Below, one piece after another: positions 48,222-58,273 of a stretch of DNA of 64,000 nt (its first letter is position 1; each line of letters opens with the position of its first letter). Source of the stretch: Brevipalpus yothersi (taxonomy: Eukaryota; Arthropoda; Arachnida; Trombidiformes; Tenuipalpidae); assembly GCA_003956705.1 (NCBI GenBank), contig QZCP01000038.1:19225-83224 (forward strand), written 5' to 3'. The translations under genes and the position numbers were made by a program. The notes under the pieces are model-generated. The model was not told the origin of the DNA. It was given only the letters and a program-made list of their open reading frames with translations, and did not search any database.

Positions 48222-48455
48222 GAGATCAATATCTTTACTAAGCGAGCCCATGAACTAGTAAACAAAGTTTCTAAGCCTCTCTCGAAGCGTCAACTTGGCC
48301 TTATAGTTGAACTAATTAACGTGCTGATAGGCCTTATATCGGGGATAATTGCTACAACAGGATTCACTGCACCAGTAGGATGTCTCGGAACTGCTGGAAA
48401 CTTGGCTCTATCCCTTGGCTCCTTCATATTTGAACTAGTGCTATCACGTTTGTAA
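48222..48455 (+). other. Open frame continuing after the protein A2 stop
   Basis: In the same frame as A2, from the codon after TAA to TAA at 48453-48455: a basic stretch (ELVNKVSKPLSKRQ) then a long hydrophobic, Gly-rich region (LGLIVELINVLIGLISGIIA ... ALSLGSFIFELVLSRL). This resembles the hydrophobic tails of the neighbouring C proteins in character, though not in sequence. Confidence 0.5.
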
Positions 48456-48699
48456 GAAGCAATAAACTCACTCTGAAGAGCCTCGAACTTGGAGGTCAAA
48501 GATCGGAATGATTGAGAAATTCTAGTTCATCAACTGTATCAGCAATGATTAATGTCCTTTTTTCAATAATCTCCAATAATTGTCGCTTGCCAATCATTTT
48601 GATAGAATGGAGAATAGTTGTGCGATCGAGTTTTCAAGTAATAATATTAATAATTGCTGTCTATCCTTGTGAATTACTCGAAATAGTTGAGCAACACCT

Positions 48700-48957
48700 T
48701 TATTCTAACAGTTTGCTGATGATTGTCAGACTGTTCATCAACCGGATTCCGGAGAAGGCAGAAATTATCTTAATAAATTCTGAAGCAAACTTTATAAAAG
48801 CCATTATCATGTCAGTCACTATTGGAGGAAGCTCAGGTACCAGATTAGCATGACTCGGCTGTTGAAAAATCTGAACTGGTTGTTCTAAACTCGAATCAGC
48901 TTCCAATTTTTTCTGAGCAATGTTCAGATCCACCGAATCACTTTCATTTATGGCCAA
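48700..48957 (-). CDS. Doubtful small ORF B, copy 2
   Basis: Minus-strand frame of about 85 codons (AINESDSVDLNIAQKKLEAD, then LVPELPPIVTDMIMAFIKFA). There is no ATG at its beginning in this copy (TTG where copy 1 has ATG), so it needs an upstream exon or is not translated. The opposite strand also has an open frame (48512-48853). It is kept here because the sequence is shared with block 1. Confidence 0.25.
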   Translation of the reverse strand: MAINESDSVDLNIAQKKLEADSSLEQPVQIFQQPSHANLVPELPPIVTDMIMAFIKFASEFIKIISAFSGIRLMNSLTIISKLLE

Positions 48958-49918
48958 GTTTGAGGAATCATTATGTTTCTAATGTTTCTGATTTCGTATT
49001 TTGATGATCTTGTGGGATTTGAATAGATAGATTTTCACTCTAAATGATAGATGGATCTCTCGCATCAAAACAGAAAGAATTTCTGAATTTGGTTATATAT
49101 TGAGAATGAGATATTCACTTAATTCTGTATTGATCTAATCATTTTTTCTCCATGAAACCATTTAGTGGTCAATTTTTGAGCCTGAAAATCAAAACTGTCC
49201 AGAAAAAGCAAGCATGACTGATAATCAATCAGCAAGAGGCAATTGAAACATAAGAGAAATCTTGAAATAGACCAAGATCTTCATGAACTGTTGCTACCCT
49301 TGATAGCACTTCAATGAACGAGAATTGCTCAATTTCTTTCAATTTGGAATATTTTTCATCATGTGGCTTAGGATAACTAAACTCTAGAGATACAGTAGGT
49401 TTGAATCAAAGCAGAGTTCAGAAACCAGAGATAATTAACGTGCAGAGATATTGAGAGAATCGGATTCTCATTGAGCAATCATACATCAGAAAGTATAAAT
49501 CCAACTCTCCATTAGACTTCTAATGCAATCGTTCCCTAGAAAAGTTATGATGGATTTTGGTGCTAACTTCTGGAACCGTGTTTCATTCAATTTACCGAGC
49601 AGAGTAGCTGATCAGGTAGCAAGAGAGATGTGTATTACTCAACCATTTCAAGCTGCAAAAGGAAATATGCATTCAAACAGATGAATCTGTGTGCCCATTA
49701 ACATAAGAATCATTTGAAATCCAATCAGAACACTCGGAATGGCATGGAGCCCCTAACTCTCTACCATGAACTACAATATGATTGGGACGAACTAGAAGTT
49801 TGACAAAAAAATCTGGTTTCAGTACCTATATAGAGAGAAAATCCCAGCTGAAATTCATCATTGATCAGATAGTCTAGCTTGCTCACTTCATTTCACTTGT
49901 GAATTAATCGGACTGAAT
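48958..49918. other. Duplicated 5' region of protein C, copy 2
   Basis: Aligns with 38401-39337. No other gene seen. Confidence 0.65.
49827..49833 (+). promoter_or_regulatory. TATA box of protein C2
   Basis: TATATAG 92 bases before the C2 start codon, the same distance as TATAAAG before C1. Confidence 0.6.
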
Positions 49919-50283
49919 ATGCGTATTCATATATTACGTACAATTCTCTTGTTTTCCCTGATTTGTGCTTCCAATATCCACTGTGAACATGAGTATGGTT
50001 CAGGTGTGAATGATGACCCCAAACTTTCGAAACCACCTCTTCTCCAGTCGAATACAGTCAAGCCAGATTTACTTCAGTCAAATCCATCCAAGCCTGATTC
50101 AGCTGAAAACATGCCCGGTAACCCATCATTCCAAGCAAATGTAACGAATATCATGAATTTTTTGGCTCTCCCAGCTAATCTGGGTAATAAACAGGACTCT
50201 AATCAGGAAAGTACCCTTATTCTCGCTCCTAAAGCTATGGAGATGGTGAAAAATATGACCGGACTAGTGTATTCGCGAAACGG

Positions 50284-50315
<32 letters not shown>

Positions 50316-50437
50316 AAGACGAAAACGGCGGGATCGGCGATATAATAGGCGGAGTACTTGTATTGATTGAAATATTCGTAATACTGTTTGTATTACCACT
50401 GATTCCAGTAATCATTATGATCCTTCTTCTTATTTAG
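49919..50437 (+). CDS. Small secreted/tail-anchored protein C, copy 2
   Basis: 172 residues, unrecognised, paralogue of the 39338 gene. The signal peptide (MRIHILRTILLFSLICASNI, then HC) and the segment LALPANLGNKQDSNQESTLI, then LAPK and NMTG, are shared. The linker before the tail is an acidic repeat, NGGDGDGDGDGDEDENGGIG, made from GGCGAC hexamers that copy 1 lacks. The C-terminus is a long hydrophobic stretch (VLVLIEIFVILFVLPLIPVI, then IMILLLI). The GC-rich hexamer run stands out from the AT-rich surroundings and probably arose by slippage. Confidence 0.7.
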
Positions 50438-51010
50438 AACGGTGCAGAAGACTCTGCCATCTAAATTCATTTCTGAATTTTTGTCTGAGCGAGCGAAGCG
50501 AGCGAAGACTCTACGTCCCAAATTTGCCACTTTGTACAGAATTATGCTCGAAAACTACCGGCCCGATTTGGATGGAACTTTGTACAATAGCTTAGTATGT
50601 TGTGTTGTAGTGCATATCCTAAGATTATCCAAAAATATCGAGGGGTTCTAAAGTAACAGGCATAAGTGGTTTTTTCTTTGAATCGTCTTTTCTCAAAAAC
50701 TGTTGATGCAATTAGCATGAAATTTGCTCAGTATGATGCAACAGATGATATCATATAGTGTCTGAAATTTCGGGTGAATTGAAGGTTGCTAAGTATGAGA
50801 AAAGTCCTATCAAGTATATCGTGTATTACTATGGCAAAACCTCATATAACTACTCATAGATGGCGCGCAATGCACTCTTCTTTCATGAGTGTAATCTTTT
50901 GACCTTTAGTCTTTGCTCCCTCGCTCACTCTCGATAGAAACACTCAAAATCGAGGCGCAAGCAAGTTTGCAATCACAATTTTCATCATCATTGTGGTCTA
51001 AACTACAAGT

Positions 51011-51095
51011 GCAGTAACAGTGATCTTGACAGTGATCTTGACAGTGGTTTAGACAGTGGTTTTGACAGTGATCCTGACAGTGATATCAGCAGTCA
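51011..51095 (+). repeat. TGACAGTG repeats before the Helitron ORF
   Basis: About six units of TGACAGTG(A/G)T spaced 10-12 bases apart, directly before the Rep-helicase start. The same 8-mer appears in the opposite orientation in the large array after the gene. Confidence 0.85.
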
Positions 51096-51139
51096 TCTTT
51101 ATAGATAAAATCTAACCTGATTCCAATTTTTTGGTTGTT

Positions 51140-54100
51140 ATGGCAGATAGAGGAGAAGCTCAGCCTCAGCAACGGAGGGGTCGTCCACCTGCTGGCCAAC
51201 GTGGAAGAGGTGCTAGAGCTATTGCACGCAATAATCGGGAACGATTGCGTAGAATTCGAGCCAACATCCAGCGAGAGATAGCCCCTCAAGGATCAATGTA
51301 CTCTCCCGCCATGGTGAATGCTGCTCGAACTTTTGATCGCAAAGTATGGGAATTGGAGACAAAACACTGCCTGTACTGTAATAGGAGCTCATTCGTTCTG
51401 CAGATGGCAAGTGAGGACAAATGTGTAGTTTGTGATAAAGAGAGTACAGCCACGAAATTTACAGCCTCAAACAATATGGACCCTGGCCCTGTCCCTCCAG
51501 AACTTGAAGGTTTATCCTATATCGAACAGATGGTTATAGCTCAAATTCATCCAGTTGTTTCCCTCTTTAAGCTTGGTGGGGCTCAGTATGCCTATCGAGG
51601 CAATGTCATCAATTTCAGACAAGACATTTCGACTTATACAACCATCTTGCCGCATCGTCTCTCTGATCTCCAGTCAACCATCATTTTCAACAGACAAACT
51701 CCAAATGGTTTGGCTCAATTCACAGCCTCTGCAACTAAAATTAGAAGAGCTCTTTTATGGCTGAAAGCAAACAACGATTACTATCGCATGATAACCATAA
51801 GTGCTGACAATCTTGCTGAAATAGGAGAGAATAATGATATCGCCCAACAACTGCCAAATCTGGAACTGCATGAGGATCAGCCTTCAACACATCAAGAAGA
51901 TGATGGGGAAGATATACAAGAAAGTTTTGTACCACAGCTACGGAATGTTGATCAACAGCATGAAATCTTAGAGGCTCTCCAAGTTCCCTACCCTGCGATA
52001 GATGGCAACCCAATAAATGAATTTTTAGAAGAGGGCTATATCGTCAAAGCGTTTCCTGCTCTGTTTCCAAGTGGCCAGGCAGATTTTCTAGCACATCGAG
52101 ATGTTCCGGTGACTTTGGACCAGTACTTCAAGCACCTCCTAATGTATCGAGATGGACGATTTGCTAGAGATTCCCGCTTCAGATTCTTTGCAATGAACAC
52201 GGTGATGAGAAGAGCGGCACTTAGCAGAGCTAATGTTTTTATAAGGAGAAATGCTCTGGAGAACTTGAATGTTGCTGATCTTAGCCTACGACTCCAACAA
52301 GACCCAGGGTTCATCAACCAGTTGATGGTTTATTCAGCATCACAAAGATCAACAAGAGCATACTGGAGGCAGAGATGTGGAGAGCTACTGGCGATGGTCA
52401 GTCAATTGAGAAAGCCAGATGTCTTTCTCACGCTATCAGCTGCGGATTACCATCAGCCAGATCTTTTTGAGATACATGCTCCTGATGTTCCAGATGTGAA
52501 TACACTCACAAACAGACAGAGAAGAGATCTGATGCATGAAAATCCATTGATCGTGGCAAATTTCTTCTATGAGCGGTGTCGTCTCTTCTTGCAGCATGTA
52601 CTCAAGCCAATATTCCGGGTCAAAGATTTTTGGTACAGATTTGAATGGCAATGGAGAGGAAGTCCTCATCTGCATGGTTTACTATGGCTCGAGGATGCAC
52701 CTGAAAAAGATGAGGAAGCTCCTTCTGAAGAACAACTTGAACGAGTACGCGCATACTTTGACCAACTTTGTTTAGCTATCAATCCATTCTATCCTCATGA
52801 AATGAATCGGCGCCCAGAAACTCATCTTTGCAGGAAAACATTCAGTGAAATTGATCCAGATGATTATGAAGAAGATCTTGGTTTCTGTCTCAATACATTC
52901 CAACGCCATACCAGACACACGAGTAGATCCTGTCTCAGGACTGATCCAAGGACTGGACGACTGGCATGTCGCTTCAAATTCCCTATAAAAGAAGAGGCTC
53001 GGAGCAGAATAGGTAATGAAAATGGATATTTGCAGTTTCTTCCTCAACGTAATGATCCATACATGGCACGTTACAATAAATTTGTTACTCAAGTATGGCG
53101 TGCTAATACCGACTTCTCCGCAATTGTGAGTAGCTATGCTGTCTTGAACTACATCGCTAACTATGCATCTAAAGGAGAACATGCATCATCTTTCTATACT
53201 GATAACATCAAGCACATGCTTGATGCTTCCAGAAGTGAAACTCCAGCCAAGTCCATAATACAGCGTTTCTTATGTAGTACCATAGGAGAGAGAGACTATT
53301 CAGCTCAAGAAGTCATGCACATTGTGATGGGTTGGCCCCTCTTCAAATCATCTAGATCCTTCGTCAATTTAGTGGTACGAGAAGATCAATGGGAGAGACT
53401 TGAGCATGTAAACGAGGATGGGAGACCACAGTCTCACACTTTGGTTCAAAAGTATTGCGAAAGGCCCAATAGCATGAGTTCAATGACACTATACTATTTT
53501 GCCCAGTTCATTTACACGGATGGATCAGGACAGTTCAAACACAGAGCAAAAGCAGCTATTGTTCGCGTTTTCCCACAATTAAAGTTAACAGGAGATGGAG
53601 AGAATGATGAAAAGTATTACTTGCAACAGTGTGTGCTGAACTGTGCATTTCGCTCTCAACCTTTCAGTCTACTACTTGGCATCTATGAGAAAGAATCTTG
53701 GCAAGCACTATATACGCATCTGAACATTCGAAGTCGCGAGGAGCTCGATTTTCCTGTTGATGATGATCCTTTCATTGGACTTCCCCATGGTGATGATGAG
53801 ATAGTTGAGCCTTACATGGCAAACGCTGCAGCTGGGCCAATCATCAACGAAGTAGATATTGGTTTCAGATTGATAGACCAATCACATGAATGGGAAACAG
53901 TTGACAACTCATCAATTGGCCATGTGATAACTTTTTCTCGCACATTCAAACAGAGAGGAAACCCAAATGCTAGGCAGCAAAGTCCATCTCAATTGCGATT
54001 CAGTCCGGATCAAGAGCGAGTACTCAGAATACTTGATTCACAATTTCACAATTTACAAAATAGAGATCAAAATGCTAGAGTCACAAGACAGAGTCGTGAT

Positions 54101-55411
54101 TCTCAAATAAAAAGGGTGGCGATCCAAGGTAAAGCTGGCTCAGGCAAGAGTACTCTCATCATGGAAATAATCGCAAGAGTACAGCGACAACTTGGCGATA
54201 AGAGTATCATCGTCTGTGCCCCTACTGGAGTAGCTGCTAACAATATTAGCGGTAGCACAATCCATTCTACTTTCCGCATATCAATATCTAATTTCCTACA
54301 ACCTCTGAACGGTGAGCGTCTCATGGAGTTCCAACAAATGTATCGTGACGTCAAATATCTGATAATTGATGAGATATCCATGGTTGGAGGCAAACTGTTT
54401 GGGAAAGTTGATAAAAGAAGTCGTGAAATGCACCCCACACATGATGATGAATTTTTTGGTGGTCTACACGTTTTCCTCTTCGGTGATTTTCGACAGCTAC
54501 CACCGGTCAAAGATGCTGCTTTGTATAGTAAGAATCCACGCAGGAATCAAGATATTCAAGATGGCTTAGTAGCTTTCAGCTCATTCCAACAGTTCATCGA
54601 ATTAGAAACCTGTCATCGTCAAAGAGAGGGTTCATCTGAATTCAGACGGCTCTTAGATAATCTCTCGAATGGTAATTTCACCAGAGAAGATTATAATCTC
54701 TTGATGACAAGAAGAGTATCAGTACTTAGCCAGCATGAACGCCGAAGATTCAATGATGCCATCCATCTTTTCTCCATAAATAAGAAGGCGATTGAGAGTA
54801 ACAGAGCTTATTTGAGTTCCTTGAATGTACCCGTTGCCAGAATTCAATCAGAAAACACACCCGATGTAGCTACAACTGAGTCAGAGGATATAATTCTTGG
54901 TCTCCCATTCGTTCTGAATTTAGCTATAGGCTGTAGAGTTATGCTTCGGACTAACATATGGGTTGAAGGAGGCTTAGTTAATGGATCGCTTGGAACCATA
55001 AGAAAAATCGTATACCTGGAAGGCTCACACCCACCAGCAATTCCTCTATACGTCGGAGTTGAGTTCGATGAGTATAGAGGCCCCTTATACAACAATATAT
55101 TCCCTGTTGCACCAGTCATCAAGAGTTTCCTCAGGAGAGGGGCCACTTACACGAGAAAACAACTTCCTTTAGCTTTGGCTCACTCAATTACCATCCATAA
55201 ATCACAAGGATTAACTCTCAGCAAGATAGCTGTTGACATTGGAGAAAATGAGGCTGCCCTGGGTCTGACATATGTTGCTCTTTCACGTGTCAAAAGGCTA
55301 GAAAATTTGGTTCTCTTGAAATCTTATAGTGAGGAACGATTTGCAAAGATATTTCGCAAGAGAGAATTCAATGAGAGGAAAGAATTCATCGACGAATATT
55401 GGCCCAGATAA
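51140..55411 (+). CDS. Helitron Rep-helicase (HUH endonuclease + PIF1-like helicase)
   Basis: 1423 residues, one uninterrupted frame, start ATG at 51140. It starts rolling-circle transposition by nicking and then unwinding DNA. The N-terminus is basic with a CxxC pair (CLYCNRS, CVVCDKE). The Rep domain shows SPHLHGLLW (HUH histidines 510 and 512) and YIANYASKG with two tyrosines (671, 675). The C-terminal third is a superfamily-1 helicase like PIF1: GKAGSGKST (Lys1003), LIIDEISMVGG (Asp1077/Glu1078), LFGDFRQLPPV, AHSITIHKSQGLTL and YVALSRVKRLENLVLL. Length and order fit animal Helitrons. No extra endonuclease domain, as found in some Helentrons, is visible. All motifs are intact, so the protein may be active. 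Confidence 0.95.
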   Translation: MADRGEAQPQQRRGRPPAGQRGRGARAIARNNRERLRRIRANIQREIAPQGSMYSPAMVNAARTFDRKVWELETKHCLYCNRSSFVLQMASEDKCVVCDKESTATKFTASNNMDPGPVPPELEGLSYIEQMVIAQIHPVVSLFKLGGAQYAYRGNVINFRQDISTYTTILPHRLSDLQSTIIFNRQTPNGLAQFTASATKIRRALLWLKANNDYYRMITISADNLAEIGENNDIAQQLPNLELHEDQPSTHQEDDGEDIQESFVPQLRNVDQQHEILEALQVPYPAIDGNPINEFLEEGYIVKAFPALFPSGQADFLAHRDVPVTLDQYFKHLLMYRDGRFARDSRFRFFAMNTVMRRAALSRANVFIRRNALENLNVADLSLRLQQDPGFINQLMVYSASQRSTRAYWRQRCGELLAMVSQLRKPDVFLTLSAADYHQPDLFEIHAPDVPDVNTLTNRQRRDLMHENPLIVANFFYERCRLFLQHVLKPIFRVKDFWYRFEWQWRGSPHLHGLLWLEDAPEKDEEAPSEEQLERVRAYFDQLCLAINPFYPHEMNRRPETHLCRKTFSEIDPDDYEEDLGFCLNTFQRHTRHTSRSCLRTDPRTGRLACRFKFPIKEEARSRIGNENGYLQFLPQRNDPYMARYNKFVTQVWRANTDFSAIVSSYAVLNYIANYASKGEHASSFYTDNIKHMLDASRSETPAKSIIQRFLCSTIGERDYSAQEVMHIVMGWPLFKSSRSFVNLVVREDQWERLEHVNEDGRPQSHTLVQKYCERPNSMSSMTLYYFAQFIYTDGSGQFKHRAKAAIVRVFPQLKLTGDGENDEKYYLQQCVLNCAFRSQPFSLLLGIYEKESWQALYTHLNIRSREELDFPVDDDPFIGLPHGDDEIVEPYMANAAAGPIINEVDIGFRLIDQSHEWETVDNSSIGHVITFSRTFKQRGNPNARQQSPSQLRFSPDQERVLRILDSQFHNLQNRDQNARVTRQSRDSQIKRVAIQGKAGSGKSTLIMEIIARVQRQLGDKSIIVCAPTGVAANNISGSTIHSTFRISISNFLQPLNGERLMEFQQMYRDVKYLIIDEISMVGGKLFGKVDKRSREMHPTHDDEFFGGLHVFLFGDFRQLPPVKDAALYSKNPRRNQDIQDGLVAFSSFQQFIELETCHRQREGSSEFRRLLDNLSNGNFTREDYNLLMTRRVSVLSQHERRRFNDAIHLFSINKKAIESNRAYLSSLNVPVARIQSENTPDVATTESEDIILGLPFVLNLAIGCRVMLRTNIWVEGGLVNGSLGTIRKIVYLEGSHPPAIPLYVGVEFDEYRGPLYNNIFPVAPVIKSFLRRGATYTRKQLPLALAHSITIHKSQGLTLSKIAVDIGENEAALGLTYVALSRVKRLENLVLLKSYSEERFAKIFRKREFNERKEFIDEYWPR

Positions 55412-55585
55412 ATTCTCACATTCATGATAATTTTGATAATCATTTTACAATTTCTGAACCTGCCAAAAATTTCTGAATAAACTAATGATGAACATATACA
55501 CACCAATATTCTGATTTATTGAATAAGTTCTCTCCGAGAATTGGATCACTAGATTTAGGTGCCACAAGGAAAGTTGTTAGAGAAC

Positions 55586-56576
55586 ACTGTAAAAATCACT
55601 ATCAAAAATCACTGTCAAGAACCACTGTCAAAAAACCACTGTGAAAAATCACTGTCAAAAAACCACTGTCAAAAATCACTGTCAAAAAACCACTGTCAAA
55701 TCACTGTCAAAAATCACTGTCAAATCACTGTCAAGAACCACTGTCAAAAATCACTGTCAAGAACCACTGTCAAAAATCACTGTCAAGAACCACTGTCAAG
55801 AACCACTGTCAAAAAACCACTGTCAAAAACCACTGTCAAATCACTGTCAAAATCACTGTCAAAAATCACTGTCAAAAATCACTGTCAAAAATNNNNNNNN
55901 NNNNNNNNNNNNNNNNNNNNNNNNNNNNNNNNNNNNNNNNNNNNNNNNNNNNNNNNNNNNNNNNNNNNNNNNNNNNNNNNNNNNNNNNNNNNNNNNNNNN
56001 NNNNNNNNNNNNNNNNNNNNNNNNNNNNNNNNNNNNNNNNNNNNNNNNNNNNNNNNNNNNNNNNNNNNNNNNNNNNNNNNNNNNNNNNNNNNNNNNNNNN
56101 NNNNNNNNNNNNNNNNNNNNNNNNNNNNNNNNNNNNNNNNNNNNNNNNNNNNNNNNNNNNNNNNNNNNNNNNNNNNNNNNNNNNNNNNNNNNNNNNNNNN
56201 NNNNNNNNNNNNNNNNNNNNNNNNNNNNNNNNNNNNNNNNNNNNNNNNNNNNNNNNNNNNNNNNNNNNNNNNNNNNNNNNNNNNNNNNNNNNNNNNNNNN
56301 NNNNNNNNNNNNNNNNNNNNNNNNNNNNNNNNNNNNNNNNNNNNNNNNNNNNNNNNNNNNNNNNNNNNNNNNNNNNNNNNNNNNNNNNNNNNNNNNNNNN
56401 NNNNNNNNNNNNNNNNNNNNNNNNNNNNNNNNNNNNNNNNNNNNNNNNNNNNNNNNAAAAATCACTGTCAAATCACTGTCAAGAACCACTGTCAAAAATC
56501 ACTGTCAAGAACCACTGTCAAAAAACCACTGTCAAAAAACCACTGTCAAAAAACCACTGTCAAAAACCACTGTCAT
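55586..56576 (+). repeat. CACTGTCA tandem array (with assembly gap)
   Basis: At least 23 units before and 9 after the gap, each CACTGTCA followed by an A-rich spacer of three types (AAAAAT, AGAAC, AAAAAAC), period 11-14 bases. The predicted proteins across it are artefacts. Confidence 0.95.
55893..56456. other. Assembly gap (N)
   Basis: 564 N bases with the same repeat on both sides. The array could not be assembled, so its real length is unknown. Confidence 0.99.
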
Positions 56577-56709
56577 AACAATTCCCTTACGGATTTGGAT
56601 GAAATTGAGTCGAAGATAATCAAGTTTAGTGCAAAGTTCAGATGAGGCATTTTATTCTTTTCCTCTTTATAGGGGGAATACAAAAAATTATAATTATTAA
56701 AAAATTTAT

Positions 56710-57394
56710 TTATTTAGAATTTATAAGTATGGGCTTGAGTTTGGCTTCTTCCCATTTCCCATTGATCATAGGTTCCAGCTCTTTCCTAATCGCGCATGCT
56801 GGAGCTCTATTTTCCTTTGGCCGACCATTCATGTGTGTTTTGAGATCTGAGATTCCCCCAGGACGGAAAACACAGGTACAATATGGGCATTGATATTGCC
56901 TCTTACCATGTGTTTGCCTCCTACTCTTCGTCTCTTTCCTAGGCTCATCAATGGTAGGATACTTCAAGGCATCCTCACGAGAATATTCCTTTAATTCTGC
57001 GTCCCCTGGATCCACATCCCACATGGGTATGCGATATTTCCCGGGGAATGAACCAATGGCTTCCACTCTGCCATCCTCGAGCCTAACAAAACCATGAATC
57101 TTTGCTGGCCAATCGGTATCGTCTTCCCGAACTCTAACGGTTTGTTCCTGGAATGAAAAAAATAAGAAAAAAACGAAGAAAAAATAAGAAAAAAATAATC
57201 ATTAACAAAAATTCAGAATAAATCATAATGGAAAAGATGCAACTTACTTCTACTCTCTCAATTATTGTGGTATTCCCACTACTGCTCGAGGTTCGGGGAT
57301 CGCTACTTCGCTCATCTATCCTTTTACCAGAGGCAACTCTTAGAGGAGGATATGGCCTACCATTGATGAGTGTGGTCCTCGCAGTTTTTGCCAT
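56710..57394 (-). CDS. Helitron-borne zinc-finger-like protein
   Basis: CDS join(57248..57394, 56710..57147), minus strand, 194 residues, convergent with the Rep-helicase. The ATG at 57394 opens MAKTARTTLINGRPYPPL. The donor is AGAA|GTAAGT and the acceptor TTCCAG|GAAC, with a 100-base intron and exact frame. The middle part has DWPAKIHGFVRLEDGRVEAI, then SFPGKYRIPMW. The C-terminal part has YQCPYC (Cys136, Cys139), LKTHMNG (His154) and PAC (Cys167), which could be a C2HC or C2H2-like zinc finger. I do not know the family. Its place inside the element ends suggests an accessory transposition protein or a captured gene. Confidence 0.65.
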
Positions 57395-57677
57395 TGTGAT
57401 GCTCGAGAAATGAATGAGATCACAAGAAAAAGTCTCGGGTTTATATACTCCTTTTCCCCATTGATAATGACCCATGACCCCTCCTCCGTTGAAGACTGGT
57501 CAGATCAAATGGCCTTGACTCATATCATGGTCACTCAAAGGCTATATCAAGTGACCCTGACTCATTCCATATCAAGGATAGTCACTCAAAGGCTAAATCC
57601 TTATTTCGAATAATATGAGTCATGGTCACTTGAGTGCCCAAATAAGTGACTCATATCTTTTCCAAGAATTTTAATAG

Positions 57678-57711
57678 CTCGCTCAGACAGCCCGCTCTCA
57701 GCGGCAACTAG
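57678..57711 (+). other. Helitron 3' terminus: inverted repeat, hairpin and CTAG
   Basis: GCTCGCTCAGACA (complement of the 5' terminus), then CCGCT-CTC-AGCGG and CAACTAG. A stem-loop followed by CTAG is the usual 3' signal of these elements. Confidence 0.75.
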
Positions 57712-58273
57712 TATAACTAGTGGCTAACTTTTCCCTCCAGAGATGTTAATTAAGAATTATATTATATTATATTTATTGAAAATTAATTACTTATCCATTT
57801 TTTAATGAACATAATTTTCTGGATTCGAATATCTTATTTGACTTAATAAGTGTTGCTATTGATTGATCATTGCTGAACCTTCTTTTCGAAAACATCCCTG
57901 CGTTTTAATTTCCTCTGGAGAGGTAGTAATTGTTGAAAATATTGAGCCCTTCAATAGGCAAAACAATAGATGAGAGCTTCCTCTGGTCAGTCAAGTATGT
58001 GAAGTTTATCAACGGAACAAAACAATGTAAGAAGGAAAAATGGCCCTTCATCTCTCACAGGTCTTGTGGATAAACCTTTCGATATTGTTTCAATTGATTC
58101 ACCTTGCAGTCTCAAAAGCAATAGATTAAGACAAAAATACTCACATCTAGCCATTGATACAGCCGTTTACAGTGAGATTGACATGAACAAAATCACTCTA
58201 CTGATAAAAACTCTCGTGAGCTCCCTTTGAACAGGTCAGATCAGAGATATAGAAAACAGGGAAAGAACATATA
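57712..58273. other. Block 2 sequence continuing after the Helitron
   Basis: Aligns with 39858-40380 of block 1, from CTAGTGGCTAACTT to the TA at the transposon site. Small indels break the frame that is open in block 1. Confidence 0.75.

Larger units (their letters stand above)
50481..57711 (+). mobile_element. Helitron/Helentron-type rolling-circle transposon
   Basis: A 7.2-kb insertion in block 2. Block 1 has the empty site (GAATTTTATGACTAGTGGC at about 39853). The left end begins TTGTCTGAGCGAGC. The right end has the complement GCTCGCTCAGACA at 57678-57690, then a hairpin (CCGCTCTCAGCGG), CAA and CTAG. Insertion falls between T residues with no target duplication beyond a single ambiguous T. 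The asymmetric subterminal inverted repeats and T-T insertion recall Helentrons (Helitron2). The element carries a Rep-helicase, a convergent zinc-finger-like gene, and arrays of a CACTGTCA motif. The array holds a 564-base assembly gap. Confidence 0.85.

Noticed and set aside
55586..56576. Possible CRISPR array or coding repeat
   Set aside because: Units are 11-14 bases with no unique spacers of CRISPR length, the context is eukaryotic, and the frames across it run through an N gap.
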